From: Platanthera guangdongensis
Taxonomy: Eukaryota; Streptophyta; Magnoliopsida; Asparagales; Orchidaceae
Direction of reading: 5' to 3'
Length of the DNA stretch: 64,000 nucleotides
Assembly (NCBI GenBank): GCA_039583875.1
Contig: CM077162.1
Span: forward strand, 171,077,220 to 171,141,219
In this document: in pieces, positions 10,288-20,378 of the stretch
Layout: every line of letters starts with the position of its first letter
Position numbering within the stretch: position 1 is the first letter of the stretch
The notes under the pieces: generated by a model
The model's input: only the letters and a program-made list of their open reading frames with translations
Told to the model about the DNA's origin: nothing
Database searches by the model: none
Translations under genes and position numbers: made by a program

Positions 10288-12041
10288 CTATTCTAAGTTT
10301 ATCATCCCTAATTTAATTTTAAATTTACTGAATTTGGTTTCATCTAAGGGCTTAGTATACATGTCAGCTAGCTGATTATCTGTATTAATATACTCTAGTG
10401 AAATATCTCATTTTTCCACATGTTCTCTTAGAAAATGGTATTTTATTTCTATGTGCTTAGTCCTACTATGAGAGACAGGATTATTTGCAATAAAAATAGC
10501 ACTTGCAGAATCATAAAATAAAGGTGTTCTACTTACTTGAATACCATAGTCTTCTAGCTGATGTTGAATCCATAGAAGTTGAGCACAACAACTTCCTGCA
10601 GCAACATACTCTGATTCTGCTGTGGAGATAGCCACACTTGTTTGTTTCTTGCTACTCCATGATATCAGCCTTCCACCTAGGAATTGACAGGTACCTATTG
10701 TACTTTTCCTATCTTCCTTACAGCCTGCAAAATCTGCATCTGAATAATCTGTCAGTTCAAACTCTCCATTCCTAGGGTACCATAGGCCTAGATAAGGTGT
10801 GCCCTTAAGATATCTCAAAATTCTTTTGACTGCTGTCAAGTGAGATTCTTTAGGGCAAACTTGGTACCTAGCACAGACACATGTAGCATACATGATATCT
10901 GGTCTACTTGCAGTCAAATACAATAGGGAGCCAACTATCCCTCTATACAATGTTTCATCTACTGGTTTCTCTGCATCATCTTTGCTTAGAGACATTGTTG
11001 ACATCATAGGAGTTTTCATGGTAGTGGATGATTCCATACCATATTTCCTTATCAATTCTAGGGTGAACTTAGACTGGCATATGAATAAACCATCCTCAGT
11101 CTGTCTAACTTGGAGACCCAAGAAGAACTTAAGTTCCCCCATACTGCTCATTTCAAACTGTCTTTGCATTAGTTTTGCAAACTTTCTGCAAAGACTACTT
11201 TCTGTAGACCCAAATATGATGTCATATACATATATTTGGACTAAGATGATCTTGCCTCTAGATTCCCTAAGGAATAGAGTCTTGTCTATTTTCCCCATTG
11301 TGAATTTATTCTCAATGAGGAAACTAGACAGGGTTTCATACCAAGTCCTATGATCTTGTTTTAACCCATACAAAGCCTTTCTAAGTCTATAAACATAATT
11401 AGGTTTAGTAGAATCAACAAAACCTGATGGTTGTTCCACATAGACTTCTTCCTTCAGATTTCCATTCAGAAAAGCTGACTTAACATACATTTGGTATACC
11501 TTGAACCCTTGGAATGTTGCATAGGCAAGGAACATCCTTATTGCTTCCAGTCTGGCTACTGGAGCAAAGGTTTGATCAAAATCAATATCTTCTTCCTGCC
11601 TATATCCTTTAGCAACTAGTCTAGCTTTGTTCTTTATAATTACTCCATTTTCATCCAACTTGTTCCTAAAGATCCACTTAGTTCCTACAATGTTGTGGCC
11701 CTTTGGTTTAGGAACAAGCTCCCAGACTTTGCATCTTTTAAACTGGTTCAGCTCCTCTTGCATTGCCTCAATCCAATGAGGGTCTAGGATAGCTTCTTCA
11801 AATTTCTTTGGCTCTACTTGGGATAAAAAGCTGGAGTAGAGAACTGAACTTAGATTCCTGCTCCTTGTTTGTACCCCTTGTCTGAGATCTCCAATAATTT
11901 GATTGGCTGAATGATCTTTTAAATGCCTAATTGCTGGAGGCAGCCTGTCTTCTGGTTGTACACCTTCAGCTTCTTCATTTAGCAGCTCCTCTTATTCTTC
12001 TTCAGCAACAGGAGTATCTTGTACTCCCCCTGGACAACAGC
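10288..12041 (-). pseudogene. pol: Element A pol, reverse transcriptase and RNase H part
   Basis: This is the C-terminal half of pol, separated from protease-integrase by element B. The RT starts at [20 protein letters not shown] (about 11763) and includes [12 protein letters not shown] and LYGLKQ. The active-site box reads YVYD (11221-11232) where the family has YVDD, so a catalytic Asp is replaced by Tyr. RNase H shows DADFAGC and STAESEY. In-frame stops lie at 11992-11994 and 10408-10410; the natural end is the stop at 10288-10290. The frame is otherwise open. The copy could not encode an active reverse transcriptase. Confidence 0.9.
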
Positions 12042-12371
12042 TGAAAGATATGGTACCTAAACACCTAGAGGGGGGGGGGGGAGGTGAATAGGTGACCTAA
12101 TCCTTTTTAAACTTAAATGGCAGCAATCAGTTATATCACAGAATACTAATTATTTTATCACAGCAAACACACAGCATGCACAGCAATAATCACAGCACAT
12201 CACAACATACACAGTGGTTTATAGTGGTTCCCCAAGATATGGGTACATCCACTTTCCCCCTTCGCCTATCTAGCAGTGTACTAGATTCGGCCAAACTCCT
12301 CCACTGTCTCAGAACCCAAATTGGTTCCTACACCTCAGGCCCAAAGCCTTACAACTCAGCTTTATCCCAAA

Positions 12372-12446
12372 GCCTACACTCAGCCAATCAAGGCCTACAC
12401 TCAGCCAACCAAGGCCTACACTCAGCCAACCAAGGCCTACACTCAG
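12372..12446 (+). repeat. 21-bp tandem repeats in B LTR U5
   Basis: The unit gcctacactcagccaa(t/c)caag is repeated three times plus a partial copy. The same array is at the matching place in the 5' LTR (about 26031-26105). Element A has a related but irregular series. Its role is unknown. Confidence 0.8.
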
Positions 12447-12833
12447 AGATCTCAATCTCCTACACTCAGGCTCTCAAGCCCTACCCTCAGCCTTTATAAT
12501 TATAGGCTTACAATTCACTCAGATCCAAAGGATCCTACAAGATAAAAATGTATTACAAATATTAACTCAACAACTCAGAAATAAAAGAGGGGAGTTGAGA
12601 GTTTCTTGATGAGTTCTTGGAAGAACTCAGCTGGATTCAATCTGACTTAGCTTTCTTCAAAGCTTCTTGAGTAGAACTGAATAAGACTGAATCCTCCTGC
12701 AGTAGTTCCTTGACCTCTGCCACTTAAGATCCAGAATGAATCTGAATCCTTCTTCTCAGCCTAGTTCCAGAGGCTGATTTCTTGGATGGAGCCCTCTCTC
12801 TCCAACTTCTTAGATCTGCACTTGGACTGCAAG

Positions 12834-15453
12834 TGTAACACCCCAGTTTTTGCAAGAGGTTCAATCTGCTGTTCTGGAAAATTTTTGGGTTCTGGCAGGA
12901 GGCACACGGCCTGCGACACGGGCGTGTCGCAGGGCGTGTCGAGGCCGTGTCGACACTCGGCCCAAGTGTCGACACTTTGTGCTCGACAGAGTGTCGAGAG
13001 TGAGGCACACGGCCTGCGACACGGGCGTGTCGCAGGGCGTGTCGAGGCCGTGTCGACACTCGGCCCAAGTGTCGACACTTTGTGCTCGACAGAGTGTCGA
13101 GAGTGAGGCACACGGCCTGCGACACGGGCGTGTCGCAGGGCGTGTCGAGGCCGTGTCGACACTCGGCCCAAGTGCCGAAACTTTGTGCTCGACAGAGTGT
13201 CGAGAGTGGGGCACACGGCCTGCGACACGGGCGTGTCGCAGGGCGTGTCGAGGCCGTGTCGACACTCGGCCCTAGTGTCGACACTTTTGCTCGACAGTGT
13301 GTCGAGACTGGGGCACACGGCTTGGGACACGGGCGTGTCCCAGGCCGTGTCACCTCTCGGGTTGGTGTTGGGGCCGTGTCGTTGGAGCTACACGGCAGGC
13401 CACACGGCCGTGTCACTGGGGACACGGGCGTGTCGGATTGAACACGGGCGTGTCGGATGCCCGTGTCTGATTCCAGGCGCGTCGATTTGAGACGGCGATT
13501 GAGGCACACGGCCCTGGACACGGGCGTGTGCCAGGCCGTGTTCGGCCCAGATCTTTTTTTTCCAGGCGAATCGCAGCCAGTCTTTTTCTGGTTTTGGGAT
13601 CTAACGGTTCAGGCCATCTCCTGGACAGTTAAGTCCGACCCTAGGGTTACAGATCCTCATTTTCTTTCAAGTTCTCTCTTTCTTAGATCTTGAGAAAACC
13701 TAGAGCAAGGAGGAAGAAGAAGAACTCTTGGGCTGTAGGAAGGGTGTCGGAGCTCCGAATCGCGAGCCGAGTCCGGATCCGTGAAGCTTGGAGCATTGCG
13801 AAGTGTTCCATCCGGCTATTTTTGCCATGGCAAGGAAGAGGAGTCGGAAGGTAACGACATCTCTCCTCTCGTTCTTTAGGATGCACGTTTTAGCATCATC
13901 TAGTTTTCTTTTCTCTAATTTTTGGGCACCAAACTCTCAAATGAGAGGGGTTTTGGCTTGCCAAGTTTCAAGAGGAACTTCCGGGTCGATTGAGTCCGTC
14001 CCCGGCATATTTTGCATTAGAGATCCGCTTCGCTAGTGGATTAGGCATGGTGGGTGAAGCCGTAGTCGCGACCGTTAGTCCGACACGGTGATGTTGCATA
14101 CGAACTTAGGGATTCGTAGAGGTTTCCGATGCGGCAAGATGCCGTTTGTGTTGTGGTGGTGATTGTCCCGTTGGCTTGAAAAGAGTACATGTAGTCGAAC
14201 CCGGACAAGGTTAGCTCCTCGTGGTGGTAGATGGTTTCCTTGACAAGGTTAGCTCCAAATGAGAATGGAGATGGTTTCCTTGGTGGACAAGGTTAGCTCC
14301 GCATGAGTTGGAGATGTTTTCCTTGGTGCGCGGGAACGCTGCGGTACAAAGAGGGATTGCGATGTGTTTAGTCTTGGTTGTGTTGTGCCAAGGCGTGGCT
14401 ATGTCTCCGTGGTCGGCTGGCTATCCCGTGACACGTGCGTCATGTGTGGAGAGTGTCCCGGCGAGACTAGTCCCCTTCTGTGAGACTGACGAGAATGCCA
14501 AGCTTGGGGCAAGCCCGGGCAAAGATGCCATGAGCGGGTGGGGTCCAGCAAGGCTTCTTAGAATCGGTCAGTCTGTGGTTGTTGGAATCCTGACATGAGA
14601 CGTCAGAGCTTGCAGGCAAGCCCGGGGCTAAGCCCACGAGCGGGTGGGGCCTTGGCAAGATTTCCATGTGGCGGCCTGTGCGCCGTGTGAGGGAGTTGTG
14701 TCTCCCTCAATGTTTGCGGCTTTATGCCAATTGGGGAAATGTGAGTACCCAAATGTTGTGATGTTGTGCTAGATGCATACGGTTTAGGGTACCTTGGGTG
14801 AAGCCCGGGTGTTGCATTCATGTTGCATAATAGGCCCTTTCTTTATATGCTCAACCAGTAGAGAACATGTTTGTTGATTGAGACATCCAAGCCTGTTTTA
14901 ATGTTTTTCTATTTATAGAAATTTATATTGCATATGAAGTGCTGACTTGCAGGTTGGAGGGTTCCCCGAGGTCCGTTAGGGGCGGCCGGGAGGAGATGTG
15001 TTGTTACACAGTTTGAGGTCAGCCTTTGCTGACCCACGTTACTAATAATTTTTACAGGGCAAGGATCGCACGCAGGAGCTAGCACGCCGGCCAAAAAGGC
15101 CTAAGCCCATGAAGTGTTTTCTCTTTTGTAGCACTACTTTGATGATGTATGTTTGAGACTATTTTTGTCCGGCTTGCATGCCGAGGTAGACTAGGAGTGC
15201 TGAGCACATTCATGTTTGATTGTACTGTATACCCCCCCCCTTTTTGGACATTTGATGTAAGGCCTTAAGGCCATTTGTTTACTCTTTTGGATTAGTGGAT
15301 AACTTCTAGTTGTGCTTGGTTTTCCGCTGTGTTGTGCAAGTGTTTTGAGTTTGGGTAGCTATATCAACTTTTAATACTAAAGCTGTGGTGTTCGTATGTT
15401 GTGGGGCCCCGGCCGGACCCATATTATACGTCTATTACAGGGGAGGTGTTACA
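12834..15453 (+). mobile_element. Solo LTR of a Tekay/Del-like gypsy element
   Basis: The sequence runs TGTAACACCCC...GGTGTTACA and is flanked by a perfect 5-bp duplication gcaag (12829-12833 and 15454-15458). At 2620 bp it is LTR-sized, with no PBS, PPT or coding. It shares its start, the cacacggcctg(c/g)gacacgggcgtg words and the ggccccggccggaccc end with the LTRs of D, so it is the same family in the opposite orientation. Solo LTRs arise by recombination between the two LTRs of one insertion. The long ORFs seen at 12724-13521 are repeat shadows. Confidence 0.85.
12901..13311 (+). repeat. Four tandem 103-bp units in the solo LTR
   Basis: Units begin at ggcacacggc (12901, 13004, 13107, 13210) with a partial fifth at 13312. 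Spacings are 103, 103, 103 and 102 bp. Each unit contains gacacgggcgtgtc-type and gtgtcgacac palindromes. A palindrome-rich tail continues to about 13540. Confidence 0.85.
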
Positions 15454-15729
15454 GCAAGATCTTCTTGATTTGATACTCTGTGTATCACTTTAATAACTTG
15501 TTCTTCAACAATGTGATCCACTTTGTCAACCACTTGAACTACAGTTTCTGTAAATTGTAGGTGCCTAATTATAGGCCTTCTTCATGGTAACCGGCTGGTC
15601 CGGTCCATAACTGACTTCTGATATCTCTGACAGGTGCTGTAGACCGGCTGGAATGGCAGCTGTCAAGTCATCCAGTCATTTCTTGAAAATCTCTAACTGT
15701 CTGAAAGTGTCGAGACTTTCTGTCTTTAA

Positions 15730-16580
15730 GTGTCGACACTTATAGTCCAAGTGTCGACACATGTTGTGTAAGTGTCGACACAAGTCTACAAGGTGTCGAC
15801 ACAACTCCTTGTATGTCTCGACACAGATTCTTCTTCAGGTGTCGACACTGAAATTGAGTGTCGACACAAGTACTTCATCTTTTATCTTTAGCTGTATTCT
15901 TCTAAGTGTCGACACATCACCTTTGTGTCGACACAACTTCTTGTGTTGAATCTGTTAAGTGTCGACACTACTTCTTGGTGTCGACACATAGTCTTCTATG
16001 TTGATACTTGCTGAGTGTCGACACAGCTCCTTGTGTCGACACACCTTCTTTTTGTTGAGACTTCAGCTGAGTGTCGACACATTCCCTTAGTGTCGACACT
16101 TGTACTTAGAATAATTTTGTTGATAATTCTGTTCTCTGCTAAGTGTCGACACAGCTCCTTGTGTCGACACTTTCTTCAAGTGTAGAGTCTTTAGCTGAGT
16201 GTCGACACTTTGTTCTGGGTGTCGACACTTACTTCAAATGTTGAATCTTCTGATGAGTGTCGACACTTTGTTCTGAGTGTCGACACTTTAACTTAGTCTC
16301 TGCAGACTTTTGCTGAGTGTCGACACAACTCCAAGTGTCGACACTTTCTGGTGTAGACACAACTTCACTGGGTATTGACACAGCTCCTTGTGTCGACACT
16401 TTCTGTCTCCACTTTTCTTCACTGAGTGTCGACACAGCTCCAAGTGTCGACACTTTCTGTCTGGTGTCGACTCTGCATCCCAGGTGTCGACACAATGACT
16501 CCAAGTGTCGACACTGCTTGTCTGGGTGTCGACACAAGCTTTCTTAAGTGTCGACACTTTCCCTCTAGGTGTCGACACAT
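15730..16580. repeat. TGTCGACA palindrome array in B 3' LTR U3
   Basis: This is the same type of array as in element A, with gtgtcgacac every 20-45 bp. It lacks one unit of about 19 bp that the 5' LTR has near 26948-26966. Confidence 0.9.
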
Positions 16581-16723
16581 GGACTTAGGAGCTTTTTGCT
16601 TCAGTCCAGTGATTACATAACCTGCACAAGTAAACTCAACATACATTAAATACATTATGATGTATATCATTGAGTTGGGTGAGGCTTCTTCAAATCAGGT
16701 ACATTTAGCCAATGTACCCAACA

Positions 16724-16739
16724 ATCTCCCCCTATTTGG
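16724..16739 (-). other. Polypurine tract of element B
   Basis: The minus strand reads CCAAATAGGGGGAGAT and abuts the 3' LTR. It is identical to the tract of element A. Confidence 0.75.
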
Positions 16740-17024
16740 AGAAGTCATAACCCTTAGTCAATGATATACACCATTCATAATTAAAAATTACAAAATGATG
16801 TAAAGCAGATTATATTCAGCAGGGTAAACATAAACATGTATTAATTCACACATGTATACACATACATCAACACAGAACAAATAAGAAATAGACACATTCA
16901 CAGAACAACCGTGAAATATATTGATCATATATTGTTCTAACATTTGTCTTATACATTTTTAGTAGTTTACAAAAATGTTTTACATTTAAAAGATTACAAA
17001 ATAATCTTCAAGTAAATTCTTAAT

Positions 17025-19865
17025 CTATTTCTGGTCTGGTTCCTTGATAACTATTCCCTTGCCAGCTTGAACTTGAGCTTTGACAGGGTCATCAACAGTT
17101 TCAGCATCAGCAGGCTTCTTGCCTTTTAGATCTTTCTTTTTGAGTTCTTCTGCCTTGATATTCTGTCTCTCAAAATAGTGATATGGCTTAGGGAAGTACT
17201 TGCTAGGCTCCACTGCAGTAGGAGGTAGCTTTCCCATCTTTGCCTTTCTTCTATACTGAACTATTGCTTCCTGCCTGATCTCATGTTTTCTCCATTCTGC
17301 TTCAGAGAACCACTTGTTCCTGTCATGAGTGTTATCCTTGGCAGCTTTCCAGGCAGTTAATATTATATTCCTAGAGGTAGGGCTCCACTGTTCAAAGTCT
17401 GGCCTTTGTTCTGCTTGTTCCCTAAACCTCTTTTTGGACAACCTTGTCTCTTCCTCTTTCTGTAATGCCTCTTGCATGGCTTCAGATATAGGTTGAACAA
17501 CCTTTTCAATATGGACATTGTCCTTGCCCTCAGGTGGGCTATACATTGTGCTCACATCTGCTTGAATCATTTCAAAGTCTGCAGGTGGATAAATGACCTG
17601 AGCTACTTCTGGTTGCTCACCTCCAAAATAAGCAGGATTTAGTCCAGATTCAGCAACCTCATTGTCATCACACAGAGGAGGATATCCAAGTGTAGCTCTG
17701 ATGGAATTTGATATCCACTTAGCATGTTCAGAGCTTGCCTTGACTAGTACTCTCTCCCCCTTTATGACTTCTCTAGCCATGTGATCTCTGACATCATCCT
17801 TCTGAAATCTGATTTGACTATCCAAGTATCTGATTCCATCTTTAAAGAAAGGTTTAAGCTTTTGAAGTTGTTCAGAGATGACCTTTTGGGAGGCTTGGAT
17901 TGCAGTCTTTACAGCAGAAATTTCCTCTTGAAATACTTTATCAAAATCAGCTTTAGCAGTAGTAGTAGATGTAGAAGGTTCAGCAGCCTTGTTCTTCAAT
18001 TCAGTGACTATAGCATTATGTGAAGCAGTCAAGTTGTCATTCATTCTTAACTGATTTTCAAGAACATATCCTTGCTTCAATGCTATATCATCTACCTGCG
18101 TCTTTATCTTTTCCTGGTGTGTTGCCAAGTACACCACTGCATTTCCACCTTTGTGGAAGCAATCTGTCATCTCTTTCTTGTTAAGGTTCATTTCAAACCT
18201 TATAGATTTTATATCTTGGGCAAGATCAAACTGTAATGATCTGTGCCCTGCATCAACATAAGCCTCTATGGCTTTTCTTTGTTCATCCATTTTAATCTGC
18301 AGTGCAATCAGTAAAGCACTATAATCAACAGTTGGTGCTTGTTGAACTATAGGCTGTGGGGCTATAGATTGCAGAGCTTTCTTATAACTCTGACTTCTCC
18401 TTTTAAAAACATACAGTTTCTTCTTCTTTGCCCTAGCACTCTCCTCATCTTCAGAGGCAGAAATGCTGGCTATGTCAACCCTATCCTTAGGGCTTAGAGG
18501 TCTGTCAGCTTGCACATCAGGTGCCTTCTCAGTTTCTGGACTTAAAGGCTCTTACAGAACTTGCACTTGCTCCCCCTCAGCAGCAGCATGATCTTTTTCA
18601 GCTGCTTCCTTGTCCATGTCAAAATCTGCTTGATCTAGATTTAGAAATAAATCTTCCATGGTGTATTCAGGGGGTGAAGAAGCTGGAGACATTCTTTGCT
18701 CTTCAACTACTGGATCAGGAATCTCTTCTTGTACAGCAGATGTGTCTTTTATAACAACATCTGGAGCTTGACTAGGCAGCTGAGTTTGCTGAGGAACATC
18801 AGACAAATCAGCATCTTCTTTAAGATATGCTAAAGTATTTAGGTCAGTGAGTACCTCTTGTATGATGGTGGTGGCTTGCTCACTGTCCAGTGTAGATGGT
18901 TCTGCTACAACTGGAGGCTCCCCCTTGCTTTGATCCTTGTGGATGGGGCTAGCTTCAGGTAGCTCCCCCTGGATCTCAGCAATCTCTTGAGCAACAGGAG
19001 ATTTCACTGCAGTCTCTTCCTCTTGCTCATCTGGAGTGAAGACAACATGTTCTTCACTCCCAGAACTGCTAGTGGACACTTGTTCCACAGGAGCTGTTTT
19101 CCTTTTCTTCTTTGGAGGAGTATCTTTTTCAGTAACTGTCTTCTCTGGGGTTGGCATTTCCTTGGACAACACCCTGTCCCATCTTGAAAAGATCCTTAGA
19201 TCCATCTTCCTCATGTGGTTTATCTTGCTGCCTGCAGCAGTACTCATTACCTCTGGTATCACATCAGCTAGGTATAGACTAATGATTCTGCCCAGATTGG
19301 GCTTCTTCAAGCTCTCCTTAATCTTCTCATAAACCACTAAAGACCAGTCTGTTTTCAGAGTGAAGATTATCCTTGTCATGATTCCAAACATGTAGGCAGA
19401 CACTCTGTCATGCCCTCCAGGTTTGCTGAGTAAGACCTTTCCCACAATCTTAGACATGAACTTTCCTTGATTATTCATGCCTTTCCTGTTGAACACAGAA
19501 CCTATCTTCATCTTTGGATCAAGTCCACACCAGGTTAGAGCTTCCCTGGTCTTGGATGCAGTAAGTTCTTCTTCATCTTGAGTTTTTGGTAGCTGAAGTA
19601 CCTTCCTCAGACTCTTTGGTGAAATCTTGACCTTAGTTCCATGAACTCTGGATTTGATTCTGTATCCAGATTCATCTACTGCAGCTCCATTTAGGAATTC
19701 AAGAACCTCTTTCTTCCATATCTTAGTAGGTTCTGAAACTAAGTACTCTAATCCCGAATCGGCGACTAGGGTTACTACGGCCCTGATTTCTTGATCAGCA
19801 TCGTCGAAGGTGCCGCGCACTAGCTCATATCCTTCGTTAACGTTCTCCTCAAGCTTAGGTGCCAT
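17025..19865 (-). pseudogene. Post-pol ('env-like') ORF of element B, one nonsense codon
   Basis: It is open for 437 codons from the ATG at 19863-19865 to a stop at 18552-18554, then in the same frame to 17025, about 946 codons in all. The N-terminal region (about residues 1-240) holds KIWKKEVLEFL, SLRKVLQLP and NHMRKMDLRIFSRWDRVL. An acidic Ser/Thr/Glu linker, a helical middle and a basic C-terminal part (SKKRFREQAEQRPDFEQW, KAEELKKKDLKGKK) follow. Many differences from the A copy are conservative (E/D, K/R, I/V), which suggests past selection on the protein. No membrane or signal segment is visible. Function unknown; a nucleic-acid-binding or structural role would fit the basic tail but is a guess. 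Confidence 0.8.
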
Positions 19866-19899
19866 GAGGGTTTGTAGAATTTGTCTTTAGAAAAGAGAG

Positions 19900-20346
19900 G
19901 TGTCGACACAGTAGTTTTGGTCTCGAAACTTTGAAAGCGTGTCGACAAACAAAGACAGAACCCTATTTATACCTTTCTGATTTTGAAGATGAACATGAGG
20001 GACAGCTAACTTAAAATGTGTCGACACTGGAAACAAGTGTCGACACTGACTTATAATGTCTCGACACATATGTGTCGACACAAGTTTAGTCTACAGAGTG
20101 TATGTGTCGACACATGGTTATGTGTCAACACAACATAACTCGACACATTGTCGAGACTTTACTTAGAAAATTCTGAGTAAAACATAAGTGTCGACACCAT
20201 ATTGGATGTGTCGACACCTACTTATCATGGGTCGACACTAACATTCTGAAGTGTCGACACCAACATCCTGGATGTGTCGACACCTTTTTCCTGAAGTGTC
20301 GACACCACTATTCTGTGTCGACATGGACTTGTCTATGTTTCGACAC
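19900..20346. repeat. Internal TGTCGACA palindrome array of element B
   Basis: About twelve tgtcgaca palindromes, plus decayed copies such as gtgtcaacac and tgtttcgacac, fill the interval between the pol stop (20379) and the post-pol ATG. One copy (19901-19910) lies inside the presumed 5' leader. Confidence 0.9.
19963..19971 (-). promoter_or_regulatory. Candidate TATA box of the post-pol ORF, element B
   Basis: The minus strand reads TATAAATAG, in the context GGTATAAATAGGG, 98 bp upstream of the ATG. B's own LTR promoter reads CCTATAAATAGG (26599-26610). Upstream of both lies a TGTCGACA palindrome array. The arrangement suggests an internal promoter copied from, or convergent with, the LTR promoter. 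No transcript evidence is available. Confidence 0.5.
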
Positions 20347-20378
20347 TTTTTTACTTAGCCAATTTTAATTCTGTAAAC

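Larger units (their letters stand above)
12042..16723 (-). repeat. Element B 3' LTR, split by a gypsy solo LTR
   Basis: 12042-12833 and 15454-16723 together match the 5' LTR 25704-27776. The insert and its extra 5-bp target copy account for the size difference, apart from small indels. The TATA region has decayed to CCTATAATTAGG (15564-15575), where the 5' LTR has CCTATAAATAGG. Confidence 0.9.

Noticed and set aside
12724..13521. A 265-codon minus-strand ORF with several overlapping frames
   Set aside because: It spans the 103-bp tandem repeats and crosses the solo LTR boundary. It has an Arg/Pro/Cys composition typical of translated GC-rich repeats.
14308..14598. Plus-strand 96-codon ORF in the solo LTR
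   Set aside because: It lies in non-coding LTR sequence bounded by target duplications. It has no homologous ORF in D's LTRs and no domain.
17025..19865. A true retroviral envelope gene
   Set aside because: No signal peptide, transmembrane segment or cleavage site is visible. Only the position after pol supports the name.
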